The notes below the pieces were generated by a model. It saw only the letters and a program-made list of their open reading frames with translations, searched no databases and was not told the DNA's origin. A DNA stretch of 60,124 nucleotides from Paraglaciecola polaris LMG 21857 (GTDB lineage: Bacteria; Pseudomonadota; Gammaproteobacteria; Enterobacterales; Alteromonadaceae), in the NCBI RefSeq assembly GCF_000315055.1, contig NZ_BAER01000093.1, positions 1 through 60,124 on the forward strand, written 5' to 3'. Shown piece after piece: positions 1 through 8,634 of this stretch; position 1 is the first letter of the stretch, and every line of letters begins with the position of its first letter. Both the position numbers and the translations under genes were made by a program.

Positions 1-19
1 AGGTTGATTAACATGGGCT

Positions 20-1171
20 TTACTCCACTGCCGTTAGCGTGAAGGGATTGGCATTCGTGCCGCCGATGGAAAGCGTGCGCAGCAAATCAGCACTTTTTGG
101 CTCGTATACGTCAATCATCATGTCAGCGTTGGTGACCGCCAGAAGGGGTTTTTCACTTTTGGTTACCTCAAGTGATATGCCGTGCGTTTCAAGGGGGATT
201 TCTTGGATTTTTTTATGTTGCTTGGTGTCATAGACCCAGACTTGGGTACCGCCATCTTTATGGCTGCCATTCACGCCGTCTTTGTGCATTAATATGAACA
301 CGCGCCCGTCAGGGTGACCGGAAATAATTTGCCAGCCGCCGGGCCGCCAATTTTGTTGACGTTCACTGGCAGTTAACAGATCCCACTTTTCCAGTGGCTT
401 AGCGACTGAACCCGCTAAATCCACAGGTTGCATGTAACCATGGAAAGTGGGGAAGTAACCGACATCATTGATGCGCGCATATTTCTCAAATAAAGGGTCT
501 TCGTCGACGTTAAAAAACGACGCCACGCGGGTTTCCTCACTGACTTTGCCTTGTTCGTCAATTTGTATGCTGAGCATTGCGCCGTCAGCACATAGGGTAC
601 TGAATCCACGTTTACCGGAAGGGTAAATCAGGCTGCAACCGGGAATGTCCACGTCGTTAAGGACGGCATGCTCAACCATGTCTATGACAGACACAGAGGT
701 GGCTGGGGTAAAATTAAATACCAACATGTACTTGTCGTTATCAATCAGTTGGGTGGCATTTTTTTCAGATACGGTTTGCGCGCGTTTTTTATGGGGTAAT
801 TCAATTTCATCGGTGACCGATAACGTGGCGTTGTCCCATATTGAGAGTACGTCAGTACGGGTGCCTCGAGTGCCTCGAGAGTAATATGTTTCAGCGCTAT
901 AAAGCTCATTTCGCTGGGTTGACGGGATGAAAGAACCAAAAAATCCAGTACTGACCTGACCCTTGTAATTGTGACTGTTACTGGCGATATCCAGAATAAT
1001 CACCTTGCCTTCTGTCATGCCCCAAAAATTCATGTCTTGCACATATAACCAGGAATCCGCATGTGCCTTTGGCAAAGTCAGCACATTCGGCACTGTGTCG
1101 TTTGGCAATTCGGCATGACCTACTGAACAGAAGAGTAGCGAGGAGAAGAGTAATATTTTTTTGCTAACCAT
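20..1171 (-). CDS. Methylamine/aromatic amine dehydrogenase heavy-chain-like beta-propeller protein
   Basis: The protein resembles the heavy (alpha) subunit of quinohemoprotein-type amine dehydrogenases (MauB/AauB family): a secreted seven-bladed beta-propeller of about 380 residues that in the family pairs with a TTQ-bearing light chain in the periplasm. A signal peptide follows the chosen start (MVSKKILLFSSLLFCSVGHA). Motifs include the stretch near FWGMTEGKVIILD and the C-terminal GGTQVWVYD and LAVTNADMMIDVYEP blades. I chose the ATG at 1171 because AGGA sits 9 bases upstream; an in-frame ATG at 1195 has no ribosome site. The light chain and maturation genes, if present, would lie left of the window, so the enzyme cannot be confirmed here. 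Divergent from the TetR gene. Family assignment is fairly sure; substrate is unknown. Confidence 0.72.
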   Translation of the reverse strand: MVSKKILLFSSLLFCSVGHAELPNDTVPNVLTLPKAHADSWLYVQDMNFWGMTEGKVIILDIASNSHNYKGQVSTGFFGSFIPSTQRNELYSAETYYSRGTRGTRTDVLSIWDNATLSVTDEIELPHKKRAQTVSEKNATQLIDNDKYMLVFNFTPATSVSVIDMVEHAVLNDVDIPGCSLIYPSGKRGFSTLCADGAMLSIQIDEQGKVSEETRVASFFNVDEDPLFEKYARINDVGYFPTFHGYMQPVDLAGSVAKPLEKWDLLTASERQQNWRPGGWQIISGHPDGRVFILMHKDGVNGSHKDGGTQVWVYDTKQHKKIQEIPLETHGISLEVTKSEKPLLAVTNADMMIDVYEPKSADLLRTLSIGGTNANPFTLTAVE

Positions 1172-1245
1172 TTTGATGATCCTAGTAATTGACATGTCAG
1201 TGGCTAAATCTAAATGATTTAGAAGTGAGCAATTAATGCACTAAA

Positions 1246-1280
1246 TAGTACGTACGTACTAAATTAGTACATTCGTACAA
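1246..1280. promoter_or_regulatory. Two adjacent palindromic operator-like sites between the amine dehydrogenase and tetR genes
   Basis: Positions 1246-1261 form a perfect 16-base palindrome, TAGTACGTACGTACTA. A related imperfect copy, TAGTACATTCGTACAA, begins at 1265, 19 bases on. They lie in the 260-base gap between divergent genes, as expected for operators of the neighbouring TetR-family protein. The link to that regulator is inference from position. Confidence 0.5.
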
Positions 1281-1431
1281 ATTAACCAAGGGTTTTTTAC
1301 AACTTTTTTACAACGGAAGGTTTTTTGAGCGCTCATTCAAGCTTATTCAGGACTTGCTGCGGGATCTGATATAATCATGCGCAACGGAAAGGTAAGCACA
1401 TTGAATGGCGCACCAGCATTAAGGCAATCAA

Positions 1432-2082
1432 TTGAATAAAATGAGAAATATTAGAAAAGGAACCGGTGAGTCTCGTCGGGGTAAAGAGACCATTTTATTA
1501 ATATTGAACTCTGCAAAAACGATATTAATTGAGCAAGGTTACAGTAAGTTATCTATGCGCAAGGTCGCAGTAGGCGCAGAAATTAGTGTGGGTAACTTAC
1601 AATATTATTATCCAAGTAAGAATGATCTGCTCAAAGATTTACTCGATCACAGCATTGACGAATTTATGAATGAATTCGAACGGCTGAGAGTAGGGGTGAA
1701 TAATGATCCTGAGTTGCATCTTAGGTCGATTATTAATTTTATCGTGCTCGATTTAGGTAACCCAACAACGACCACGTTTTATCCTGAGCTGTGGGCGCTA
1801 GCGAATCACGACGAATATGCCGACAAATTAATGGATCAAATTTATGCTCGGGTCCGTTTACCACTTGAAGATTGCATTACCCGTATTAACCCTAAGTTAA
1901 GTGTTGAACAGGTAAAAAAGGTCGCCTTGTTTATCTCTGCATCAATGGAAGGTATGACCATGTTTGTGGGGAACGGTAAGGTGTGGAATGACTCTATTAA
2001 GCAGATGGCAAATATCGCTATTATGAGTTTTCTGCAAATGGTCAAGAAAATCACCCCTGAAGATATTGATAAAGTGCTTTAG
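1432..2082 (+). CDS. TetR/AcrR family transcriptional regulator
   Basis: A 216-residue one-domain regulator. The N-terminal TetR helix-turn-helix lies at about residues 18-65 (RKVAVGAEISVGNLQYYYPSK, typical of the recognition helix followed by the YYFxSK-like motif). The rest is a helical ligand/dimer domain with no recognised ligand signature. The start is either TTG at 1432, with AAGG 7 bases upstream, or ATG at 1441; the difference is three residues. Divergent from the amine dehydrogenase-like gene, with paired palindromes between them, so it probably represses that gene and itself. Convergent with the Lrp gene, 20 bases away. Confidence 0.85.
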   Translation: MNKMRNIRKGTGESRRGKETILLILNSAKTILIEQGYSKLSMRKVAVGAEISVGNLQYYYPSKNDLLKDLLDHSIDEFMNEFERLRVGVNNDPELHLRSIINFIVLDLGNPTTTTFYPELWALANHDEYADKLMDQIYARVRLPLEDCITRINPKLSVEQVKKVALFISASMEGMTMFVGNGKVWNDSIKQMANIAIMSFLQMVKKITPEDIDKVL

Positions 2083-2102
2083 CACTTATACTGCACCGCT
2101 AA

Positions 2103-2531
2103 TCAACGTTTAAATTTAGTTTCCAAAATAACCGACGAATTAGTCCGCTCGACGCCCTCAAGATTCCCGATGTTATCTAGGATTTGACTGAGCTGTTCTA
2201 GTGATTCTGCTTGAACGATGGCAATCAAGTCATACTCACCGCTAATCGCATACAGCTCGCTTACTTCACTGACTTGGCGAAGTTCGGCGTTGGTTTTCGC
2301 GGTTAATTTTTGCTTCACTTTTATTGAAACGTGTGACGACACTAAATTGTCTTGATATTCGCTGCCATACTGCACCGCATAGCCTTTTATGACACCGGAC
2401 TCTTCGAGTTTGGTCATTCTATTTTGCACCGTCGAGCGGGATAAATTCAGCACCCGGGCCAAGTCCGAAATACTGGCTCGAGCATTGGAGCGCAAGATAG
2501 AAAGCAGCTGCTGTTCTTGTTTATTTATCAT
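2103..2531 (-). CDS. Lrp/AsnC family transcriptional regulator
   Basis: Winged-helix Lrp/AsnC regulator. The N-terminal DNA-binding domain reads INKQEQQLLSILRSNARASIS, then DLARVLNLSRSTVQNRMTKLEESGVI, followed by the C-terminal RAM ligand-binding domain (about residues 70-140, ending in SSVILETKFKR). I use the ATG at 2531 because the family normally starts just before the DxxDxxIL-like helix; in-frame ATGs at 2573 and 2582 would add up to 17 residues that look non-family. It is transcribed divergently from the aminotransferase/astA operon, so control of that amino-acid catabolic operon in response to an amino acid is likely (inference). Confidence 0.85.
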   Translation of the reverse strand: MINKQEQQLLSILRSNARASISDLARVLNLSRSTVQNRMTKLEESGVIKGYAVQYGSEYQDNLVSSHVSIKVKQKLTAKTNAELRQVSEVSELYAISGEYDLIAIVQAESLEQLSQILDNIGNLEGVERTNSSVILETKFKR

Positions 2532-2686
2532 TTTGATACTTATTTTGGTTATATTGGCAAATTGCACTGACATTTTAACCATAATGCTACTGCAATTTTA
2601 GTCTGTTTACCCTGATAATATTGCTTTACTGACACTTTGTGTAAAGGCAAAGTAATTCATTTGCAAAACTTATCAGGAGCACCCAG

Positions 2687-3892
2687 ATGCAAGTAACCCG
2701 AGAATTATTCGATGACGTGATGGTCCCCAATTATGCGCCTTCAGCGATCATTCCCGTGCGCGGCCAAGGTTCTCGAGTATGGGATCAAAACGATAAAGAA
2801 TATATCGACTTTGCGGGTGGCATTGCGGTCAACTGTTTGGGTCATTGCCATCCTGCCTTAGTGCAGGCGTTAACGGAGCAGGGCCAAAAACTGTGGCACT
2901 TGTCGAATGTGATGACTAACGAGCCAGCCTTGCGCCTAGCTAAAAAACTCACAGACCTGACTTTTGCTGACAAAGTGTACTTTGCAAACTCAGGTGCCGA
3001 GGCAAACGAAGCGGCATTGAAATTAGCCCGCCGCTGGGCGTTAGATGTTCACGGCCAACATAAATCGCAAATCATCTCATTCAGTAAGAGTTTTCACGGC
3101 CGCACATTTTTTACTGTCACTGTCGGTGGACAAGCCGCTTACAGCGATGGCTTCGGCCCTAAACCAGGTGATATTGCGCATGCTAATTATAATGATTTAG
3201 CCAGCGTAGAAGCCTTGATTTCAAATAACACCTGCGCTGTGATGCTAGAGCCCTTGCAGGGTGAAGGCGGGATAATTTCCCCTGACCCTGATTTTATCAA
3301 AGGTGTACGTGCGCTTTGCGACAAGCACAATGCGTTAATGATTTTTGATGAAGTGCAAACCGGAGTCGGCAGAACTGGCGCTATGTATGCCTACCAAGAT
3401 TTAGGTGTAACACCAGATATTCTGACCTCTGCTAAAGCACTCGGTGGTGGTTTCCCCATCGGTGCCATGTTAACCACCACTGAAATTGCGAAACATCTTA
3501 AAGTGGGTACCCATGGTTCTACTTATGGCGGCAACCCATTGGCGTGTGCAGTTGCTGAAGCGGTAATAGATGTTGTTAGCCACAACGACGTACTTGCTGG
3601 GGTGATGGAGCGTGAGCAATTGCTCCGTGACGGTTTGGTACGTATCAATGAAAAATATAATGTCTTTGCTGAAATTCGAGGCAAAGGCTTGTTGCTGGGT
3701 GCTGCATTGAATGACACGTATAAAGGCCAAGCAAAGGCCATCTTAACCGCTGCCGCTGAACACGGTTTGATGTGCCTGATTGCAGGCGCTGATGTGGTGC
3801 GCTTTACCCCTTCACTGGTGATCCCCATTGCCGATATTGAGCAAGGTTTAGCGCGTTTTGAGCAAGCTGTAGCGCAAGTGGTTAAGGGCTAG
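2687..3892 (+). CDS. astC: Succinylornithine/acetylornithine aminotransferase (AstC/ArgD family)
   Basis: Class III PLP-dependent aminotransferase of 401 residues. It transfers the delta-amino group of (succinyl/acetyl)ornithine to 2-oxoglutarate. Visible motifs: [10 protein letters not shown] (101-110) for phosphate binding, FHGRT (136-140), [13 protein letters not shown] (219-231) with the cofactor Asp221, and the Schiff-base lysine K250 in [14 protein letters not shown]. Good ribosome site AGGAG before ATG. It lies five bases upstream of astA, which favours arginine catabolism by the succinyltransferase (AST) pathway, though in many Alteromonadales one enzyme serves both ArgD and AstC roles. 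Sequence alone does not separate AstC from ArgD. Confidence 0.85.
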   Translation: MQVTRELFDDVMVPNYAPSAIIPVRGQGSRVWDQNDKEYIDFAGGIAVNCLGHCHPALVQALTEQGQKLWHLSNVMTNEPALRLAKKLTDLTFADKVYFANSGAEANEAALKLARRWALDVHGQHKSQIISFSKSFHGRTFFTVTVGGQAAYSDGFGPKPGDIAHANYNDLASVEALISNNTCAVMLEPLQGEGGIISPDPDFIKGVRALCDKHNALMIFDEVQTGVGRTGAMYAYQDLGVTPDILTSAKALGGGFPIGAMLTTTEIAKHLKVGTHGSTYGGNPLACAVAEAVIDVVSHNDVLAGVMEREQLLRDGLVRINEKYNVFAEIRGKGLLLGAALNDTYKGQAKAILTAAAEHGLMCLIAGADVVRFTPSLVIPIADIEQGLARFEQAVAQVVKG

Positions 3893-3897
3893 GTAAC

Positions 3898-4941
3898 ATG
3901 TTGGTAATTCGCCCGATTTGTGCTGATGATTTTACTGCGTTGAAGCAGATTGCACTGGAATCTGGCCATGGTTTTACGTCGTTGCCTGATAACGATGAGT
4001 TGCTACTGAGTAAAATAGCACGAGCTGAAAAAAGTTTTGCTCAGGCGGTGACGTCAGCGGGTCAGCAGAGCTATCTTTTTGTACTGGAAGATACGCAAAG
4101 CAAAGACATTATTGGGGTGACAGGCATCGAAGCTGCGGTGGGACTCAGCGCACCATTTTACCATTATCATATCGCGAGCCATGTGCATTACTCGCCTCGT
4201 TTAGGGGTCAAAAAAGTCGTTGAAACGCTTAACTTATGTAATGACTACACCGGGGCATCAGAAGTATGCACCTTGTTCGTCAGGGAAAAATACCGTCGTG
4301 GTTTTGCTGGGCAATTATTGTCCCGGGTGCGGTATCTTTTCATGGCTAACCATCCAGAGCGATTCGCTGATTTGGTGATTGCCGAAATGCGCGGGGTATC
4401 CGATGAAAATGGACATTCGCCATTTTGGGCTTGGTTAGAATCACACTTTTTTGGGATTGATTTCCCCACCGCTGACTATTTAGTTGGCATAGGCGACAAA
4501 TCGTTTATTGCGGAGTTGATGCCAAAACATCCAGTGTACGTAGCATTATTGAGCCCAGAGGCCCAGAGCGTAATAGGCCAAGTACATGAAAAAACCGCCC
4601 CAGCTTTACGTTTACTGCACAAAGAAGGATTTTTCCACCATGGATACGTGGACTTGTTTGATGCAGGCCCTACGGTGGAGGTTGCATTAAAAAATATACG
4701 CACTGTGCGGCAAAGCGCGCTGGCGACAGTGGTTATCAGCGACACGATAAAGCCATCATTATGTGCTGAGTTCAAGGAGCAAAATTATATGTTGTGCAAT
4801 ACTGACGTGGGTCAATTTCGCGCCACGATAACGCCCGTTGTGCAATATAAACCAGCAACAAACGAATTATATATACCAGCAGATATGGCTGATGCACTGG
4901 GGTTATTCAGTGGTGGCGATGTTCGCTTCATAGCAGTGTAA
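3898..4941 (+). CDS. astA: Arginine N-succinyltransferase
   Basis: 347 residues, the usual AstA length (about 340). It catalyses succinyl-CoA + arginine to N2-succinylarginine, the first step of the AST pathway. Family blocks seen: LTSLPDN-like FTSLPDNDELL near the N-terminus, EVCTLFVREKYRRGFAGQLLS (the acetyl-CoA-type binding loop), VIAEMRGVSDENGHSPFW, FIAELMPKHPVY, VIGQVHEKTAPA and the FDAGPTVE block. Start ATG at 3898 is five bases after the aminotransferase stop, so the two are cotranscribed. The later AST genes astB and astD are not adjacent. Confidence 0.92.
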   Translation: MLVIRPICADDFTALKQIALESGHGFTSLPDNDELLLSKIARAEKSFAQAVTSAGQQSYLFVLEDTQSKDIIGVTGIEAAVGLSAPFYHYHIASHVHYSPRLGVKKVVETLNLCNDYTGASEVCTLFVREKYRRGFAGQLLSRVRYLFMANHPERFADLVIAEMRGVSDENGHSPFWAWLESHFFGIDFPTADYLVGIGDKSFIAELMPKHPVYVALLSPEAQSVIGQVHEKTAPALRLLHKEGFFHHGYVDLFDAGPTVEVALKNIRTVRQSALATVVISDTIKPSLCAEFKEQNYMLCNTDVGQFRATITPVVQYKPATNELYIPADMADALGLFSGGDVRFIAV

Positions 4942-5000
4942 AACACAAGGGCGAGCCTTGTATTTGAACTACATTATATTGAAAGAAAAGGTTTTTATTT

Positions 5001-5807
5001 ATGCATACTAACGTAAATACTCTGTTTGAAAAATTATGGGAAAACTACTTGGCTGTTACGCCTTCCGCGGTCACTGTACACGAGTTGTTTGGCCAAACCC
5101 AAGGCCAAGAAGTGATCAATGATCACATCGCACTGCGCACGTTTAACTTGCCAAAAATAGGTTTAAACGACTTGGCGGGTCATTTTGAAGCGCTGGGTTA
5201 TGAAGCTTGTGGTGAATATCACTTTGTAGCGAAAAAGCTCTATGCTAAACACTTCGAGCATCCGCAGTATCCTGATTTGCCAAAAGTATTTATCTCAGAA
5301 TTGCTGCTTGAGCAATGCAGTGAGTCATTGCAGAAAACGATTCGAGGTTTAGTTGCAAACATGGATACAGACGCAGTGACCCAGGACAACTTCTTGTATT
5401 CAGGTCGCCACTGGGATATCGATTACCCTACTTATCAACAACTATTGCAAGAGTCTGAATTTGCGGCCTGGGTTGCTGCTTGGGGTTATCGTGCTAATCA
5501 TTTTACGGTGAGCAATAATCATTTAAGTGAGTTCGATTCAATTGAGCAGATCAATCAAGCTGTGAAAGACGCAGGTTTGTCATTGAATACCTCAGGTGGT
5601 GAAATAAAAGGTTCAGTGGACGTCATGTTAGAGCAATCTTCGACCTTGGCTGATAAACATCCTCTTGCCTTTAGCGACGGTGAACGGGCTATTCCCAGCT
5701 GTTTCTATGAGTTTGCTAAGCGCTACCCTAAAGCGGATGGCGCCTTGTTTACTGGTTTTGTGGCTGAATCAGCGGATAAAATATTCGAAAGCACCAACGC
5801 TCGGTAA
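5001..5807 (+). CDS. DUF1338 / 2-oxoadipate dioxygenase-decarboxylase-like protein
   Basis: 268-residue DUF1338 protein. The family includes HglS/YdcJ, a non-haem iron 2-oxoadipate dioxygenase/decarboxylase that makes 2-hydroxyglutarate in lysine breakdown; the short form seen here is common in Alteromonadales and its exact substrate is unclear. Conserved blocks: NDHIALRTFN near residue 40 (a His likely to bind metal), YHFVAKKLYAKHFEHP, PKVFISELLLEQ with the Glu, SGRHWDIDYPTYQQL, YRANHFTVS and the C-terminal IPSCFYEFAKRYPKADG. A ribosome site AAAGG precedes the ATG. It follows astA by 59 bases and probably belongs to the same catabolic operon; a strong terminator follows. Confidence 0.82.
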   Translation: MHTNVNTLFEKLWENYLAVTPSAVTVHELFGQTQGQEVINDHIALRTFNLPKIGLNDLAGHFEALGYEACGEYHFVAKKLYAKHFEHPQYPDLPKVFISELLLEQCSESLQKTIRGLVANMDTDAVTQDNFLYSGRHWDIDYPTYQQLLQESEFAAWVAAWGYRANHFTVSNNHLSEFDSIEQINQAVKDAGLSLNTSGGEIKGSVDVMLEQSSTLADKHPLAFSDGERAIPSCFYEFAKRYPKADGALFTGFVAESADKIFESTNAR

Positions 5808-5837
5808 TCGACTTGGGTTTTTTTATTACCGTATATA

Positions 5838-5860
5838 GGGCCGTTGAGGCCCTTTTTTTT
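5838..5860 (+). terminator. Intrinsic terminator of the astC-astA-DUF1338 operon
   Basis: GGGCC (5838-5842), loop GTTGA, GGCCC (5848-5852), then eight T residues. It lies 30 bases after the DUF1338 stop codon. Confidence 0.88.
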
Positions 5861-6058
5861 AGCCGATTGTCTAATTGTTTATGATTCGCAATGTCGTTAT
5901 TGTCTCCTATACTGAAGCAAATTCAGACGTCTAAAACGTCAAGTTAACTTATTGGTATCGCTAATAAATCGTGATTAATTCAGGGGTTTATATTGCTGGT
6001 GCTTTAATCTAAAGTTTGCTGTAATGGCAAGGTAATGTAACAAGATATGAATTAAAAA

Positions 6059-6991
6059 ATGCGAATTAGCTGGCGCGACTTTATTAAGCAGTATTTTAGT
6101 AAGCCATCAAAATTTCATTCCATTGGAATTGAGCTAGGTGATACTGAATTGCACCTCAATGTTATCCAGAAAAACGCGGGTTCATTTCAATGGGTCAAGC
6201 AACACAGCATGCCTATGCAGGACTGGGGTAAGCATTTAAACGTCTATGTTGAGCGGAACAAATTGGCTCGCACACCTTGCCATATCGTATTGGGTTTGAA
6301 CAAATACCAGCTTTTTCAGATCGACAAACCTGATGTTGAAGAGCAAGAAGTCGCCCAAGCGTTAAAATGGCAGGTGAAAGAACAACTAACCAGTTCTGAT
6401 GAGCATATATTTGATTATTATGACCATCCGGGTGTGATTGGTGGTAAAGAGAAAGTCAATGTGGTTGCCATCAGTCGGTCTCAGGTTATCAGTATTATCA
6501 AAGGCATTACTCAAGCCGAGTTAAAACTCAGTACCATTAGCATTGAAGAACTGGCCACCAGTGAGCTACTACCCAAAAGTGACGATGCAATTTTGACGCT
6601 ATTTCAAGAGAAAGGCGGGCAAATTAATTTGAATATCGTCAAGCAGGGAAAGTTGTTTTTCTCCCGTCGTTTAAAAGGTTATGAAAACCTTGCGAGTTTT
6701 TCATTAGCAGAATTTCAGATGGGCATGGGCGATACCTTGAGTGTGGAAATTCAACGCTCCATGGATTATTTCGAAAGTCAGCTACGCCAAGCACCCGTGC
6801 GCAGCATAGTGGTGCATCTCAACTCCCCAATACAAGAGCAACTGGCAGACTTAATTAAAGAGTTAACTTTTATGCCGGTGAGCGTAATGGATTTGCCCCT
6901 GACTCCGCCAGAAAATCTACAAAATATTAGTTTGGCGAGCCTAGGTGCAGCTTTAGCAGATGTGGAACTGAAGAATGAGGCTGCTCAATGA
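6059..6991 (+). CDS. mshI: MSHA biogenesis protein MshI (PilM-like)
   Basis: First gene of the MSHA pilus locus. 310 residues with an actin-like/PilM fold expected: the opening IGIELGDTELHLNVIQ matches the phosphate-1-like loop of the family, and the QALKWQVKEQL block is typical of MshI. PilM-type proteins sit on the cytoplasmic face and bind the N-terminal tail of the PilN-like partner. The next gene overlaps by ATGA (6988-6991), so translation is coupled. A 251-base gap with the upstream terminator separates it from the DUF1338 gene, so the locus promoter should lie there. The usual first gene mshH/csrD is not beside it. Confidence 0.85.
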   Translation: MRISWRDFIKQYFSKPSKFHSIGIELGDTELHLNVIQKNAGSFQWVKQHSMPMQDWGKHLNVYVERNKLARTPCHIVLGLNKYQLFQIDKPDVEEQEVAQALKWQVKEQLTSSDEHIFDYYDHPGVIGGKEKVNVVAISRSQVISIIKGITQAELKLSTISIEELATSELLPKSDDAILTLFQEKGGQINLNIVKQGKLFFSRRLKGYENLASFSLAEFQMGMGDTLSVEIQRSMDYFESQLRQAPVRSIVVHLNSPIQEQLADLIKELTFMPVSVMDLPLTPPENLQNISLASLGAALADVELKNEAAQ

Positions 6992-7599
6992 AGTCTCGTA
7001 TTAACCTCTATTTACCTGAATTACAGCCCAAGCTAGAAGTACTGACGTTATCCTTTGTATTGGCTATTTGGTTGCTTACATTGACCATCTTTGGTGTTAC
7101 TTACTATGTGAACGATAGCCATAATCAGCAGGTGCAACAGGAATTAACCTTGCTGCAAGTACAAAAGTCACAGCTGGAAGATAAACTCATAGTGCTCAAT
7201 GAATCCCTCACTAATCGCACGAAAGATCCAAAGCTGCTTGCCGCGATTGAGAACAAGCAACTTGATGTTGGCTTGAAGCAACGTGTTATAGCTGAGTTAT
7301 CTGGCCAGGAGCAGTTTAAATCGAATGGTTTCGCCGGCCTGATGAAAGGGTTAGCCCAGCATCACCAAGATGGATTATGGTTAACGCGTATTCACCTCAA
7401 CGAGCAACAAGTCATGCTTGAGGGCGGTGCTATTGACTCATCACTTATTCCGAAATGGGTGAGTAGCTTGAGCTTGACTGATCGCTTCAAAGGACAGGAG
7501 TTTTCTACCACCAGACTGTATCGTGATAAAGACCAGCAGCTACAGTTTACGTTGGATACCAAGAGCACAATTGAACCACAAGGAAACCCACAGCCATGA
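6988..7599 (+). CDS. mshI2: MSHA biogenesis protein MshI2 (PilN-like)
   Basis: 203 residues. It begins MKSRINLYLPELQPK, the classic INLL/INLY PilN N-tail that docks into the PilM-like protein, then one membrane helix (about residues 20-42, LSFVLAIWLLTLTIFGVTYYV) and a coiled coil (about 45-75) leading to a periplasmic domain (GLWLTRIHLNEQQVMLEGGA resembles the PilN ferredoxin-like fold). Overlaps mshI and mshJ by ATGA on each side. It forms the inner-membrane alignment complex. Confidence 0.85.
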   Translation: MKSRINLYLPELQPKLEVLTLSFVLAIWLLTLTIFGVTYYVNDSHNQQVQQELTLLQVQKSQLEDKLIVLNESLTNRTKDPKLLAAIENKQLDVGLKQRVIAELSGQEQFKSNGFAGLMKGLAQHHQDGLWLTRIHLNEQQVMLEGGAIDSSLIPKWVSSLSLTDRFKGQEFSTTRLYRDKDQQLQFTLDTKSTIEPQGNPQP

Positions 7600-8282
7600 G
7601 CAAAGGGCTAAAGGAGAGATACAATACGCTTTTTGTGCAGTTTCTTAAAATCACCCAACGTGAAAAATTGCTGATCCTCTTCAGTGGCGTGGTGGTGATT
7701 ATTATGTTGGCTTACCTGCTTTACATTGAACCCATGAGTGAGAAAATAACCCGCGACGAGCAAAATATTTCAGCTCAGAAAAATCAGATCCGCAGCATCC
7801 AAGCCCAATTAGAAGTCAGTGAATACGCGTTGCGTAACGATCCCAATCAACAATTGGCAGCATCTTTAGCAAAGCTAACTCAACGAAGCCAAGATTTAGA
7901 CATGCATCTGCAGCAAGAGACGGTCAATTTGGTACCGCCTACGCAAATGCCTATGTTGTTAGAGAAGGTACTGGCCGATAGCCAAGGGGTAACCTTGGTG
8001 AGTATGCAATCCATTCCGCCTACCCCTGTGTTAAGCCCTGGCGCTAAAGGGACTGAAAGCGAGGCTGATGTAGAAAATGATATTAATTTATATCGACATG
8101 GGCTGATGCTATCTGTGCAAGGTAGCTATTTCGATATTCAAAACTATCTGGCTAAAATTGAAGGTTTGAAATGGCAGTTTTACTGGAAGCGCTTTAACTA
8201 TGTGGTAGCGGATTATCCAAATGCATTGGTTGAGGTTGAACTCTATACCCTAAGCACCAGCAAAGCGTTTATAGGCGTGTAA
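7596..8282 (+). CDS. mshJ: MSHA biogenesis protein MshJ (PilO-like)
   Basis: 228 residues. One membrane helix near residues 25-45 (LLILFSGVVVIIMLAYLLYI) follows a basic cytoplasmic stretch; a coiled-coil region (about 50-110) and a PilO-like periplasmic domain follow, with HGLMLSVQGSYFDIQNYLAKIE as a recognisable GspM/PilO block. It would dimerise with the PilN-like protein in the assembly platform. It overlaps mshI2 by ATGA and is followed after one base by mshK. Confidence 0.85.
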   Translation: MSKGLKERYNTLFVQFLKITQREKLLILFSGVVVIIMLAYLLYIEPMSEKITRDEQNISAQKNQIRSIQAQLEVSEYALRNDPNQQLAASLAKLTQRSQDLDMHLQQETVNLVPPTQMPMLLEKVLADSQGVTLVSMQSIPPTPVLSPGAKGTESEADVENDINLYRHGLMLSVQGSYFDIQNYLAKIEGLKWQFYWKRFNYVVADYPNALVEVELYTLSTSKAFIGV

Positions 8283-8283
8283 T

Positions 8284-8634
8284 ATGAAACTGAATATTGT
8301 GGTCACGTTGGCACCTATGCTAACTGCGCTGTTATTAAGCTCTGTGGTCATAGCACAGAGCTTGGTCGATCCGACCCGCCCTTTTAATAATAACTCGAGT
8401 GCTTCAGCTAAGGCAGAACAGGTCGATACCCTAGTGCTGAACGCAATCTTTATTAACGGCGTAAATAGACACGCTATTATCAATGGTGTGACGGTGAAAG
8501 AAGGGCAGGACGTGGCAGGAAAAACACTCATATCAATCAGCAAAAATCGAGTTGTATTGCGCGGCGCCAAAGGCCCGCAAGAACTTTTTGTCAACCACTC
8601 TCAATTTATAAAAGATGCACATGATGGATTTTAA
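8284..8634 (+). CDS. mshK: MSHA biogenesis protein MshK (PilP/GspC-like)
   Basis: 116 residues with a signal sequence or N-terminal anchor (about 7-24) followed by SLVDPTRPF, the hallmark of MshK. A small beta domain follows (LNAIFINGVNRHAIINGVTVKEGQDV), like the homology region of GspC or PilP that contacts the secretin N-domains. It sits directly upstream of and overlapping the secretin gene mshL, in keeping with that partnership. Confidence 0.85.
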   Translation: MKLNIVVTLAPMLTALLLSSVVIAQSLVDPTRPFNNNSSASAKAEQVDTLVLNAIFINGVNRHAIINGVTVKEGQDVAGKTLISISKNRVVLRGAKGPQELFVNHSQFIKDAHDGF

